In this document: positions 1 to 8,116 of the stretch, piece by piece
How positions within the stretch are numbered: the first letter of the stretch is position 1
Layout of the letters: the number at the start of each line of letters is the position of its first letter
Assembly: GCF_024347415.1 (NCBI RefSeq)
Contig: NZ_AP025476.1
Location: 3,100,001 to 3,164,000 of the forward strand
DNA: 64,000 nucleotides
Source of the DNA: Vibrio crassostreae
GTDB taxonomy: Bacteria > Pseudomonadota > Gammaproteobacteria > Enterobacterales > Vibrionaceae
Direction: 5' to 3'
The notes under the pieces: generated by a model
Database searches by the model: none
Seen by the model: the letters and a program-made list of their open reading frames with translations, nothing else
Told to the model about the DNA's origin: nothing
Position numbers and translations under genes: made by a program

Positions 1-251
1 TTTTGAACCTTGGTATCGATATACAGGCTGTCATCTTTAAACTGAACGTTATTAAGCGTAAAGCTTGGGAAAAGTGCCCCTTTGGTACTTTCCACTTTAA
101 GTTGTGGCAACGCTTTCTCTGCGCCCCACAGCACAGTGTTCAACCCTGGATTGGTAAACAAAACAAAACCTAGCAGGGCTATCAACAACAGCAAAATAGA
201 CGTCAATGAAATCGACGTCCACTTGATGCACTTGCCCACTACTTTGATCAT
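1..251 (-). CDS. tamB: Translocation and assembly module subunit TamB, N-terminal part (runs off the window)
   Basis: Only about the first 83 codons are present, and the gene continues beyond the left edge. The N-terminus has basic residues followed by one hydrophobic segment (about residues 12-32), the signal anchor expected of TamB. TamB is a long periplasm-spanning AsmA-like protein that works with TamA in outer-membrane protein and lipid transport. The ATG overlaps the tamA stop by 4 bases (ATGA), so the two are translationally coupled. Identification rests on this context and on the N-terminal anchor; the diagnostic C-terminal DUF490 domain lies outside the window. Confidence 0.88.
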   Translation of the reverse strand, partial: MIKVVGKCIKWTSISLTSILLLLIALLGFVLFTNPGLNTVLWGAEKALPQLKVESTKGALFPSFTLNNVQFKDDSLYIDTKVQ

Positions 252-1960
252 AATTCTGGTCCTAAACTAAAGTGCAGTTGGAACTCATCGCCTTTCTTAG
301 CATCTAGACCCCAAGCAAAGTCTAAACTCACTGGGCCAACAGGAGAGGCCCACCGTACCCCGACTCCGGTACCGTGCTTCCAATCTGGCTTGTCATTGAA
401 TGCATCACCAATGTCGTAGAATGCCGCCCCCCACCAGTTTCCAACCAAACGGTATTGGTATTCAAACGAACTGGTTGCCATGAATTTTGCACCCGTTAGT
501 GCGCCACTTTCATCGCGAGGAGAGATAGACTCATAACCATAACCACGGATACTGTTGTCACCACCGGCAAAGAACCTTAGCGAGGGAGACAGCTTCTCAA
601 ACTCGTCTGCAAAGTTACCGCCGAATTGAAGGCGAGTTAAACCACGATGGTTATTGCCAATACTTCGTATCCATGCCGTTCGCCCTTGAAAACGTACCAC
701 CTTGGTTTCAGATAACAATGTGTCATCAGCCGCCTCAAACATAATGGTTTGTTTATCGCCCCACATCGGCATCGAACCGCCTCGTGTTCGAGTTCGTGAG
801 AACGAGATCCCCGGCAATACAAATTGTGCTAAATCGTCTTGTAAACCTTGCTCATAGTTTTCGACCAAGTACCGAATGAATACCGTGCGCTGCCAGCCAT
901 TATCCAGACGCCAATACCTTTCTAAGGCTAAATTTGATTCCAAACTTTTGGTATCTCGGTTATCTAAGTTCTTCATACCGTACTTAACTTGATAGTAGTC
1001 ATTAAGTACGTCATCCAATGGGATTTTATACGCCGCCGTAATCGTCTGTTCAGGCTTAGAAATCGACAAGCTACTATTGAAGCTATGGCCTTTTTCGTTA
1101 ACCCAAGGTTTTTTCCATTTAAGAGTGCCTTTCACACCAAGGTCTGTTGAGACACCGATACCCGTTTCGATTTGGTTACGAGCTTGTGGAGCAAGGCTAA
1201 CCTTCATCGGAATCTCTCTGCCCTCACCCAACTGGCTTAAATCAGGCTCAACAAATACCGACGAGAACCAATCAGTATTAGATAGATTTTGGTTGTACTC
1301 ACCAACTTTGGTAATGGAGTAAGGTTCGCCATCTTTAAATGGTTTGAGTGACTGCACCTTATCCTCTTCTATTTGGCTACCAGTAACCTGAGTGGTACCA
1401 AAGTGATAGCGAATACCACTGTTATAATGAAGACGAACATAAGCGCGGTTTAATTCAGGGGCGACTTCTAGCTTACTGAGGTCATATGCCCCATCAAAAT
1501 AGCCTTTCGCTAATCCAAGATTACGTATCGACGATTTCAAAGAGTCATAATTACCATGGTTCAAGATTGAACCTTTAGACAGCTTACTCTTAGCGATCAA
1601 CGCTAGAAAGTCTGGGTCATCTTTGGCTTCACCCGTCAGAACGATATCGGAAGCATAAATAATAACAGGCTCTCCCGACTCAACCGTAACGGTCAACTCG
1701 GTATCATCTTCGGAGTGAGTAAATGTGATAACAGGTTGGTAGTAGCCTAACGCATTCAGGGCTTCTTTAATCATAGATTCCAAGCGAGATTGGAACCTTA
1801 GTGAGATCGAATACTCTTCTTCAGGGATCGCACTCAGATAAGCATCAACATTATCCTCAAGCGCTCCATCCAGCCCTTTGATTTCAAGGGAAACGTCAGC
1901 GAAAGCGAGCGTCGATGACAGTAGAGTGCCAATCAGAACTGGTAAAGTTTTTCTTATCAT
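248..1960 (-). CDS. tamA: Outer-membrane translocation and assembly module protein TamA
   Basis: A 570-residue Omp85/BamA-superfamily protein. It has a signal peptide (residues 1-21, cut after AFA), periplasmic POTRA repeats over roughly residues 22-260, then a 16-strand beta-barrel domain. The conserved FFAGGDNSIRGYGYES stretch near residue 470 corresponds to the barrel RGY motif of this superfamily. The C-terminus ends in the amphipathic strand QLHFSLGPEL. TamA sits in the outer membrane and partners TamB, whose gene starts in its stop codon. The gene is divergent from msrA across a 195-base spacer. The family length in E. coli is about 577, so the gene appears complete. Confidence 0.95.
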   Translation of the reverse strand: MIRKTLPVLIGTLLSSTLAFADVSLEIKGLDGALEDNVDAYLSAIPEEEYSISLRFQSRLESMIKEALNALGYYQPVITFTHSEDDTELTVTVESGEPVIIYASDIVLTGEAKDDPDFLALIAKSKLSKGSILNHGNYDSLKSSIRNLGLAKGYFDGAYDLSKLEVAPELNRAYVRLHYNSGIRYHFGTTQVTGSQIEEDKVQSLKPFKDGEPYSITKVGEYNQNLSNTDWFSSVFVEPDLSQLGEGREIPMKVSLAPQARNQIETGIGVSTDLGVKGTLKWKKPWVNEKGHSFNSSLSISKPEQTITAAYKIPLDDVLNDYYQVKYGMKNLDNRDTKSLESNLALERYWRLDNGWQRTVFIRYLVENYEQGLQDDLAQFVLPGISFSRTRTRGGSMPMWGDKQTIMFEAADDTLLSETKVVRFQGRTAWIRSIGNNHRGLTRLQFGGNFADEFEKLSPSLRFFAGGDNSIRGYGYESISPRDESGALTGAKFMATSSFEYQYRLVGNWWGAAFYDIGDAFNDKPDWKHGTGVGVRWASPVGPVSLDFAWGLDAKKGDEFQLHFSLGPEL

Positions 1961-2155
1961 GTTTAATTGGTGAAGAAGTTATCAATACGTTAATAAGTGA
2001 AAAGAAATAATACCGCTAAATAGGCATTGAGTCTGTAATAAATCCTGGAATAACACGGTCTAATTTAAAGACTTATTCAATATTGACCAACAGTTAATAT
2101 GAACCCATGTTAAATAAAAGCCAGCGCGGTAAACGTATGCGAAAAGGAATATAAC

Positions 2156-2785
2156 ATGCTAAACAAACAACAACTGGTTTCTGCAGCAACCGCATTACCG
2201 GGAAATGCTGACCCAATTCGAATTACTGAGCGCCATTTCGTCAATCAAACTGACCTGCTCGATGCGCCTACGAGTTCTCAACAAGAAGTCCTACTTGGTA
2301 TGGGATGCTTCTGGGGAGCTGAGCGCTTGTTTTGGCAATTGGATGGCGTTATTTCAACATCCGTTGGTTACGCTGGCGGATACACTGTTAACCCCACTTA
2401 TGAACAAGTATGTACTGGACAAACTGGCCATACCGAAGTCGTTCGTGTCATTTTCGATAGCGAACAAACCTCTCTAGCTCGAATACTTGAAACCTTTTGG
2501 GAGCGTCATGACCCAACTCAAGGGATGCGCCAAGGCAACGATTTAGGGACTCAATACCGTTCCGCGATTTACACCTTCAGTGAAGAACAACAATCTATCG
2601 CTGAGCACTCTAAACGTGAATATCAACGAGCAATGACTGAATCATTAGGCAACGAGATCACGACGGAAGTTCTGCCTGCTGGAAAATATTTTTTCGCAGA
2701 AACCTACCACCAGCAATACCTAGCTAAAAACCCGAATGGTTATTGCGGGTTGGGTGGAACCGGTGTCTGCTTCCCTCCACAATAA
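2156..2785 (+). CDS. msrA: Peptide-methionine (S)-S-oxide reductase MsrA
   Basis: Reduces the S-epimer of methionine sulfoxide in free or protein-bound methionine, using thioredoxin. The catalytic GCFWGAE motif is present with the nucleophilic Cys at residue 51. Two C-terminal cysteines (197 and 205, in [13 protein letters not shown]) are the resolving and recycling residues of the long MsrA type. The length of 209 aa is close to E. coli MsrA (212). AAGGAATATAAC precedes the ATG as ribosome-binding site. Divergent from tamA, convergent with ytfK, and the same tam-msrA-ytfK grouping occurs in E. coli. A shared terminator follows. Confidence 0.96.
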   Translation: MLNKQQLVSAATALPGNADPIRITERHFVNQTDLLDAPTSSQQEVLLGMGCFWGAERLFWQLDGVISTSVGYAGGYTVNPTYEQVCTGQTGHTEVVRVIFDSEQTSLARILETFWERHDPTQGMRQGNDLGTQYRSAIYTFSEEQQSIAEHSKREYQRAMTESLGNEITTEVLPAGKYFFAETYHQQYLAKNPNGYCGLGGTGVCFPPQ

Positions 2786-2822
2786 AGCGCCGTTCGACAT
2801 ACCAGCGAGAACGACACGCATT

Positions 2823-2850
2823 AAAAAGGGCTTCCATTAGGAAGCCCTCT
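2823..2850. terminator. Bidirectional terminator between msrA and ytfK
   Basis: Perfect 8-bp stem GGGCTTCC/GGAAGCCC with loop ATTA (2828-2847). It has an A-run on its left, which reads as a T-run for minus-strand transcripts, and a CTCTTC tail on the right. It best serves ytfK on the minus strand and probably also msrA. Confidence 0.8.
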
Positions 2851-2893
2851 TCATTGTTAATCTATTCGGTGCAAACAAATCGATAAAGCGCAG

Positions 2894-3094
2894 TTACACC
2901 GGCAACGCAGCAATCGTGCCGTTAACTTCTTTAAAAATAGTGAGCTTTTGTTTGTCTGAAACTTCAGGAAGAAGCACCTTGCCTTGGTCGAAGCGAAACT
3001 CTCCGACACCTTCGATAGCAAATTGGCCCTTGAACAGGACTTTAACGAAACGCGCCACCTGATGTGGACGGTAAGTAGAAAATTTTCTTAACAT
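2894..3094 (-). CDS. ytfK: YtfK / DUF1107 family protein
   Basis: A 66-residue cytoplasmic protein aligning along its whole length with E. coli YtfK (68 aa). Shared features are the N-terminal xxFxxYxPxQVAxxVKxLFxG block and the central VGxFxFDxGKxLxPxVxDK block. In E. coli YtfK stimulates (p)ppGpp accumulation through SpoT under phosphate or fatty-acid limitation; whether that holds here is inference. GAGG lies upstream of the ATG. It is adjacent to msrA as in E. coli, except that the ytfL gene found between them there is missing. Confidence 0.85.
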   Translation of the reverse strand: MLRKFSTYRPHQVARFVKVLFKGQFAIEGVGEFRFDQGKVLLPEVSDKQKLTIFKEVNGTIAALPV

Positions 3095-3346
3095 AATACA
3101 ACCTCAATTCCATTTGAGTACTACAGTCACACACCTGAACACCACCGTATTCGAAGCACATTTAATCGCTAATTCCTTTAGCAAACAGCAAGATAATCTA
3201 TTGTTCATCTTGATATTGATGCATTATACCTTTTGGTAACAAGCCTGCAACTTATTTCTACATCGTACGATAAAAAAGTTAAAGAGGCATTTTTCAAATT
3301 TCATATTATACTTCCAGTGCAAACCAATAAGCGGAACAAAAATATA

Positions 3347-3898
3347 ATGAAAAACAAAACTCTACTGGCTTTTTTAGCCGCAGCCTCTCCACTCTTCGCC
3401 AATGCTCACAATCTATCTGTAGGTTCAACTCTGCCTGCTGTTGATGTTAGCAACTATGGTGAAATCGTTCTAAACGACGGTAATACCGGATATCAAACTT
3501 GGGCAACCAGCAACCTCCTAGGTAAAGTTCGCGTCGTTCAAGCTATCGCTGGCCGTAGCAGCTCTAAAGAGCTAAACGCACCATTGATGGCAGCCATTAC
3601 CGCCTCGAAGTTCTCAGAAGACAGCTACCAAACCACCACCATCATCAACCAAGATGATGCTATCTGGGGTACGGGTTCTTTTGTTAAATCGTCAGCAGAA
3701 AGCAGCAAAGAAGAGTTTCCATGGTCTTCTATGGTGTTAGACGAAGATGGCACCGTCGCTTCATCTTGGGCTCTGAAAGAAGAGAGCTCGGCGATTATCG
3801 TTCAAGATAAACAAGGGAAAATCTTGTTTGTGAAAGAAGGCGCACTTAACGAATCAGAGGTCACGCAAGTTATTGAATTGATTAAAGCGAGTCTTTAA
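3347..3898 (+). CDS. ytfJ: YtfJ family periplasmic thioredoxin-fold protein
   Basis: A 183-residue protein with a signal peptide (KNKTLLAFLAAASPLFANA, cut before HNLS) and a YtfJ domain (residues about 22-180). The longer in-frame reading from 3233 is rejected because the signal peptide begins at the internal ATG at 3347. The fold is thioredoxin-like but no CxxC pair is present, so a redox role is doubtful. E. coli YtfJ has the same size and sits in the same neighbourhood, next to ytfK. Function unknown. The Zur-regulated zinc operon begins immediately downstream. Confidence 0.85.
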   Translation: MKNKTLLAFLAAASPLFANAHNLSVGSTLPAVDVSNYGEIVLNDGNTGYQTWATSNLLGKVRVVQAIAGRSSSKELNAPLMAAITASKFSEDSYQTTTIINQDDAIWGTGSFVKSSAESSKEEFPWSSMVLDEDGTVASSWALKEESSAIIVQDKQGKILFVKEGALNESEVTQVIELIKASL

Positions 3899-3934
3899 TC
3901 AGATATTCACCTCTTTTTCGAGATCTTATCAAAG

Positions 3935-3959
3935 GATATTGTTATATTATAACAGTATC
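3935..3959. promoter_or_regulatory. Zur box (zinc uptake regulator operator)
   Basis: A 25-bp near-perfect palindrome centred on 3947. The core GTTATATTATAAC matches the gamma-proteobacterial Zur consensus GTTATANTATAAC, and the flanks GATATT/AGTATC are almost complementary. It lies 30 bases upstream of the first gene of the zinc operon. It contains TATATT/TATAAC strings that could be the -10 element, so Zur bound with zinc would block transcription directly. The promoter position is inferred. Confidence 0.88.
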
Positions 3960-3988
3960 CTTTTTTTATTCTGTGGTTAATCATCCTG

Positions 3989-4279
3989 ATGTGGCAAGAC
4001 ATACCCAACAATGTGAAACGCAAAACAGGCTTCTTGCTTGGGCTGATGCTCATGCTAAGCGTGTTAGCAGCAACACACATGGTGGACATTGACCCAGAGC
4101 ACCACACTTCGCATCACTGTGAGTTGTTTTCAATAAATCAGTTCATTACGGCACACTCGCTGCCACAAGTTCCAGAGTTTCATTCAGAGTTTACTGCCGT
4201 TATCACAGAATCAGTAACCTCACTACAGCGGCTATATTTCGCTTACTTGGCACGCTCACCTCCTGTAAATATCGCTTAA
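3989..4279 (+). CDS. DUF2607-type small membrane protein, first gene of the Zur-regulated operon
   Basis: A 96-residue protein with one hydrophobic segment (about residues 13-29, LGLMLMLSVLAA) followed by a His/Cys-containing stretch (HMVDIDPEHHTSHHCELF) that could bind zinc outside the membrane. It is the first gene after the Zur box and 42 bases before the His-rich protein, so it is probably part of the zinc uptake system. I recall this as a Vibrio-restricted DUF2607 family of unknown biochemical role. The ribosome-binding site before the ATG is poor, so the exact start is less certain. Confidence 0.7.
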   Translation: MWQDIPNNVKRKTGFLLGLMLMLSVLAATHMVDIDPEHHTSHHCELFSINQFITAHSLPQVPEFHSEFTAVITESVTSLQRLYFAYLARSPPVNIA

Positions 4280-4321
4280 TTACCACTACTTTTTAATTAA
4301 CCTTTATTCAGGAAACAAAAC

Positions 4322-5122
4322 ATGAAACCTTCTATTTTAGCCGTTGTTATCGGCATGACTGTCTCTACAAATGTTCTAGCTAACGAAGAATTCCGCTCTC
4401 ATGATGCACACGTACATGGTCAAGTTGAAGTAAACATAGCGCAAGATGGGCAAGAACTGCTTGTTGAAGTAACAGCGCCAGGTGCCGATGTGGTTGGCTT
4501 TGAACATGCTCCAGAAACCGCTGAGCAAAAGAAAGTGTTTGAACAAGCTATCGCACAACTGAACAAGCCAGACGAACTGTTTAGCTTTAACAATGCGAGC
4601 TGTACTCTGAAATTTAAATCAGTGACTAACACGCTAGAAGGCGATCATGATGAACATGAAGGCCATGATCACGCTGAACACGGTCATGATGACCACGAAG
4701 GCCATGACCACGCTGAGCACGATCATGACGACCACAAAGACCATCACCATGCTGAACACGATCATGATGACCACGAAGGCCATGACCACGCTGAACATGA
4801 TCATGATGACCACAAAGACCATGACCATGCTGAACATGATCATGACGACCACAAAGACCATGACCACGCTGAACACGATCATGACGACCATGAAGGTCAC
4901 GATCACCACGACCATGAAGGCCATGATCACTCACAAGGTGGCCACGGTGAGTTCACTGTTGAGTACCACTATGAATGTTCAGATGTTGCTAAGCTAGACA
5001 CAGTTAGCACTCAGTGGTTCTCTAAGTTCAGCAACACTGAAAAAATGACGGTGAACCTACTAACAGACACAGCTCAAGTACAAGAAGTACTTAACGCAGA
5101 GCGTATTAGTTTCCGATTCTAA
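4322..5122 (+). CDS. zrgA: His-rich periplasmic zinc-binding protein, DUF2796 / ZrgA type
   Basis: A 266-residue secreted protein with signal peptide MKPSILAVVIGMTVSTNVLA. Residues about 22-105 and 215-266 form the conserved DUF2796 parts, including HDAHVHGQVEVNIA near the N-terminus. Between them lies a tandem array of 13-residue units (consensus HAEHDHDDHEGHD) extremely rich in His and Asp, suited to capturing zinc. It corresponds to V. cholerae ZrgA, part of a second zinc importer beside ZnuABC. CAGGAAAC is the ribosome-binding site. Placement in the same Zur-controlled operon as an ABC transporter supports a substrate-binding or zinc-chaperone role. Confidence 0.85.
   Translation: MKPSILAVVIGMTVSTNVLANEEFRSHDAHVHGQVEVNIAQDGQELLVEVTAPGADVVGFEHAPETAEQKKVFEQAIAQLNKPDELFSFNNASCTLKFKSVTNTLEGDHDEHEGHDHAEHGHDDHEGHDHAEHDHDDHKDHHHAEHDHDDHEGHDHAEHDHDDHKDHDHAEHDHDDHKDHDHAEHDHDDHEGHDHHDHEGHDHSQGGHGEFTVEYHYECSDVAKLDTVSTQWFSKFSNTEKMTVNLLTDTAQVQEVLNAERISFRF
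4647..4935 (+). repeat. In-frame 39-bp tandem repeats coding the His-rich region of ZrgA
   Basis: About seven imperfect 39-bp copies encode the 13-aa unit HAEHDHDDH(E/K)(G/D)HD. The copies differ mostly at GAA GGC versus AAA GAC and at synonymous third positions, so the array is in frame and likely to vary in length between strains. Confidence 0.85.
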
Positions 5123-5153
5123 TCACTCCCAGATCGGATTAAACGTAAATAAG

Positions 5154-5183
5154 CAGCCAAGTAAGTACCTACTTACTTGGCTG
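5154..5183 (+). other. Strong stem-loop between zrgA and the ABC transporter genes
   Basis: A perfect 13-bp inverted repeat, CAGCCAAGTAAGT/ACTTACTTGGCTG, with a 4-base loop. No T-run follows, so it is not a standard terminator. Its position inside the operon suggests stabilisation of the upstream zrgA mRNA or attenuation before the transporter genes. Confidence 0.7.
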
Positions 5184-5262
5184 TTCAAATCGGTGTGCTC
5201 TAGGGAATTTATACTTCTAATTGCTGTCCAGTAGATACACCGCTTTAATTATTGGAGCTCGC

Positions 5263-5979
5263 ATGCCCTCTGACAGTTCATCACTTGTGGTCAAACTCGA
5301 AAATATTAGCTTTCGTTGGAAGCCTGAATTACCGCCAACGCTAGAGATCCCTTCTCTGCACATCCAAGCTCAAGAGCACCTTTTCATAAAAGGGCCAAGT
5401 GGTTGTGGGAAATCAACATTGTTAGGCCTGCTGACTGGAATCAACCAAGCCGAACAAGGTGAAGTCTCTATCTTAGGCCAAGACCTGACTCAGCTTACAC
5501 CTCGTCAAAGAGACAAATTCAGAGCCGACCATATAGGTTATATCTTCCAACAATTTAACCTGCTCCCTTACTTATCAGTAATCGACAACGTGACGCTTCC
5601 TTGCCAGTTCTCAGCTATTCGCAAGCAACAAGTAACGGAAAGTAAGAACAGCCTGCAAGCAACCGCTCAAGATTTATTATTACGACTAAAGCTACCTCAA
5701 GCCTTAATGGATAAACCTGTTACTGAGCTGAGTATTGGCCAACAACAACGTGTTGCTGCCGCTCGTGCTTTGATCGGCCAACCCAAAATCATTATTGCCG
5801 ACGAACCAACCTCGGCTTTAGATCATGACAACCGAGAAGCTTTTATCGAACTGTTGCTAGAACAGGCCAATCAAGCGGGCTCGACGCTTATCTTTGTGAG
5901 TCACGATCCAACACTCGAAAAGTTGTTCACTCGAACCATAGATTTAAAAACCGTTAACCAAGCTAAGGTTGTCGTATGA
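5263..5979 (+). CDS. ABC transporter ATP-binding protein, LolD/MacB type, of the zinc uptake operon
   Basis: A 238-residue ATPase. Walker A is GPSGCGKS (residues 44-51), the Q-loop region is YIFQQFNLLPYLSVIDNV, the ABC signature is the variant LSIGQQQR, Walker B is IIIADEPTSALD, and the switch His is in VSHDP. The start is set at ATG 5263, behind GGAG, rather than the upstream TTG. It belongs to the MacB/LolD (FtsE-like) subfamily and not to the ZnuC type. It overlaps the permease gene by ATGA, so the two form one transporter, presumably ZrgB/C-like; I am not sure which letter applies. Confidence 0.88.
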   Translation: MPSDSSSLVVKLENISFRWKPELPPTLEIPSLHIQAQEHLFIKGPSGCGKSTLLGLLTGINQAEQGEVSILGQDLTQLTPRQRDKFRADHIGYIFQQFNLLPYLSVIDNVTLPCQFSAIRKQQVTESKNSLQATAQDLLLRLKLPQALMDKPVTELSIGQQQRVAAARALIGQPKIIIADEPTSALDHDNREAFIELLLEQANQAGSTLIFVSHDPTLEKLFTRTIDLKTVNQAKVVV

Positions 5980-7235
5980 AAGTAATTACTCACTTAGCCT
6001 TAAAAAGCGTACTCAATCGTAAAGCCACGGCTATTCTGACTATTCTTACCGTGGCGGTGTCTGTCATTCTCTTGCTCGGTGTAGAGCGCGTAAGAACCGA
6101 AGCCAAGAGCAGCTTTGCGAATACCATTTCAGGTACAGACCTTATCGTCGGTGGCCGTTCTGGTCAGGTAAACCTACTGCTTTACTCAGTATTCAGAATC
6201 GGTAATGCGACCAACAACATCGACTGGAAAAGCTACCAAGAATTTAGCCAGCACAACGCAGTAAAGTGGGCGATCCCAATCTCATTGGGCGATTCACACA
6301 AAGGCTTCCGCGTGATGGGTACAAATCATAGTTACTTTGAAAACTATCGCTATGGAAGTAAGCAGTTACTTACTTTCCAACAAGGTAAAGAATTTGAACA
6401 GCTATTCGATGTAGTGATTGGTGCCGATGTCGCTAAGAAACTGGATTACAAAATCGGTGACCAGATCATTCTTGCACACGGTATCAGCGATGTGGCGTTC
6501 AGCCGTCACGATAATCTGCCCTTCAAGATTGTCGGAATACTTGCACCAACAGGAACGCCGGTAGACAAGACCGTTCATGTTTCGTTAGAGGCTATTGAAG
6601 CGATTCATGTTGGCTGGGAGTCAGGTGCCAACCTAGGACACACACCGGATGCCGAAACCTTAAAGACTTTTGATTTCCAACCGAAGCAGATTACCGCAAT
6701 GATGCTCGGGCTGAATTCGAAGATCCAAACCTTCGCACTGCAAAGAGAGATCAATAACTACCGTCAAGAACCTTTGAGCGCCATTATGCCGGGCATTGCC
6801 CTTCACGAATTGTGGGGAATGATGGCTGTAGCAGAACAAGCATTGTTAATTGTTTCAGGATTTGTTGTTGTCGCCGGTTTATTGGGCATGCTCAGTAGCC
6901 TACTCACTAGTTTGCAAGAAAGGCGTCGCGAGATGGCGATCCTGCGTGCGATGGGCGCAAGACCTCGCCATGTGTTTGGTTTACTGATCAGTGAAGCCAG
7001 TGCGCTGACCTTCCTTGGCATTACATTAGGTGTTGCGGTGTTATTTGCGCTGATCGCAGTGGTTGCTCCTATTGTGCAACAAAGTTATGGTATCAACATA
7101 TCGATATCCGCAATCACACCTCATGAGTGGAAACTGCTTATGCTGGTCCAAGTTGCCGGAATCATTATCGGCTTTATTCCCGCTTTCAGGGCTTACCGCC
7201 AGTCATTGTCTGATGGCATGACGATTCGAATCTAA
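5976..7235 (+). CDS. FtsX-like (MacB/LolC type) ABC permease of the zinc uptake operon
   Basis: A 419-residue inner-membrane protein. One transmembrane segment lies near residues 18-38, followed by a large periplasmic MacB-PCD-like domain (about 40-275). Three C-terminal segments of the FtsX fold follow, with the typical motif SSLLTSLQERRREMAILRAMGA between the second and third. Such four-helix permeases usually drive extracytoplasmic work (mechanotransmission) rather than classic import, which makes its pairing with a zinc-binding protein unusual. Translationally coupled to the ATPase gene by a 4-base overlap. Confidence 0.87.
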   Translation: MKVITHLALKSVLNRKATAILTILTVAVSVILLLGVERVRTEAKSSFANTISGTDLIVGGRSGQVNLLLYSVFRIGNATNNIDWKSYQEFSQHNAVKWAIPISLGDSHKGFRVMGTNHSYFENYRYGSKQLLTFQQGKEFEQLFDVVIGADVAKKLDYKIGDQIILAHGISDVAFSRHDNLPFKIVGILAPTGTPVDKTVHVSLEAIEAIHVGWESGANLGHTPDAETLKTFDFQPKQITAMMLGLNSKIQTFALQREINNYRQEPLSAIMPGIALHELWGMMAVAEQALLIVSGFVVVAGLLGMLSSLLTSLQERRREMAILRAMGARPRHVFGLLISEASALTFLGITLGVAVLFALIAVVAPIVQQSYGINISISAITPHEWKLLMLVQVAGIIIGFIPAFRAYRQSLSDGMTIRI

Positions 7236-7249
7236 AATAGGAACCTACG

Positions 7250-7765
7250 ATGCAACGCAAATTCCTACTGATACTTGGGCTACTTCTGTTCCCATTTATC
7301 AGTACAGCTCACGCTGAAACCACTCAGAATGACGAATCGGTATTAACACTTGAATGGATTGATTTGATTCCAGAATCAGAGCGCGCTCAACTAGATTCAT
7401 TTGGTATGCCAATGGTTGACCACAATAGTATGGACAAACCTCAACAATCGACACTTGGTGCTGTTCGCCCAGAGCTAAATGGCAGCACAGTGAAGATTCC
7501 AGGCTTTGTGATTCCATTGGAAGGTGATGAGAATATGATCACTGAGTTTCTGCTGGTACCGTACTTTGGCGCATGTATCCACGTGCCACCGCCGCCACCG
7601 AACCAAATCATCTACGTGAAGTTCCCGAAAGGTGCGCCAATACAGCAGTTATGGGATGTAATTTATTTAGTCGGTACGCTAAAAACTGAGTCGATCAGCC
7701 ATGACTTAGCGCAAACAGGTTATCTTATTGAAGGTACTGCGATTGAAGAATATGACGACATGTAG
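7250..7765 (+). CDS. DUF3299 domain secreted protein, last gene of the zinc operon
   Basis: A 171-residue protein with a signal peptide (MQRKFLLILGLLLFPFISTAHA) and a DUF3299 domain. The domain includes the block KIPGFVIPLEGDENMITEFLLVPYFGACIHVPPPPPNQIIYV. The Cys-x-His pair with flanking acidic residues could bind metal. DUF3299 proteins often accompany MacB-like transporters and DUF2796 proteins. It starts 14 bases after the permease and so belongs to the operon; a Zrg accessory role is inferred. Confidence 0.82.
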   Translation: MQRKFLLILGLLLFPFISTAHAETTQNDESVLTLEWIDLIPESERAQLDSFGMPMVDHNSMDKPQQSTLGAVRPELNGSTVKIPGFVIPLEGDENMITEFLLVPYFGACIHVPPPPPNQIIYVKFPKGAPIQQLWDVIYLVGTLKTESISHDLAQTGYLIEGTAIEEYDDM

Positions 7766-7855
7766 TCATTAGAAGGGTGGCTCAAGGATGAGCTGCCGTC
7801 ACTGAACGAGTGAGATCATTCAATAACAGTTTAATAACGATAATTTTCTTCTGAA

Positions 7856-7960
7856 TTACGCGATGTAATTAGATAAGTAAGCTAGAACAGCAACATAAGT
7901 CGCGAGCAATAACCCTATACTGAGCTGTTTCTTCAGCTTGTTATCATTGACTTGATTCAT
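7856..7960 (-). CDS. Hypothetical 34-aa small membrane protein
   Basis: A short ORF starting MNQVNDNKLKKQLSIGLLLA and ending YVAVLAYLSNYIA. It has a polar, lysine-bearing N-terminus and one hydrophobic helix (residues about 14-34). The ATG is preceded by an almost ideal Shine-Dalgarno, AAGGAGGAG, four bases upstream of the start, which is the main reason for the call. It lies in the 351-base space between the DUF3299 gene and the TIGR03899 gene, on the opposite strand to both. I recognise no family. It could be a regulatory small membrane protein or a conserved orphan. Confidence 0.6.
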   Translation of the reverse strand: MNQVNDNKLKKQLSIGLLLATYVAVLAYLSNYIA

Positions 7961-8116
7961 AACTCCTCCTTGAGAATTACAACAAATTTAACATTTTATT
8001 ATCATTAGCAAAAGTAAAATTTTGTTGAAACCTTCAACTCTGCACGCAAAATCTAGCCACCAATCAGATAAAGAGTTACATTTTAGACAGTTAAGTCGTT
8101 TCCTTAGGATACTCTT

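Noticed and set aside
3233..3346. N-terminal extension of ytfJ
   Set aside because: It would bury the signal peptide; no ribosome-binding site at 3233.
4626..4997. Several frames on both strands within zrgA, rich in Met, Val or His
   Set aside because: Shadows of the 39-bp in-frame repeats; zrgA itself has signal peptide, ribosome-binding site and a conserved family.
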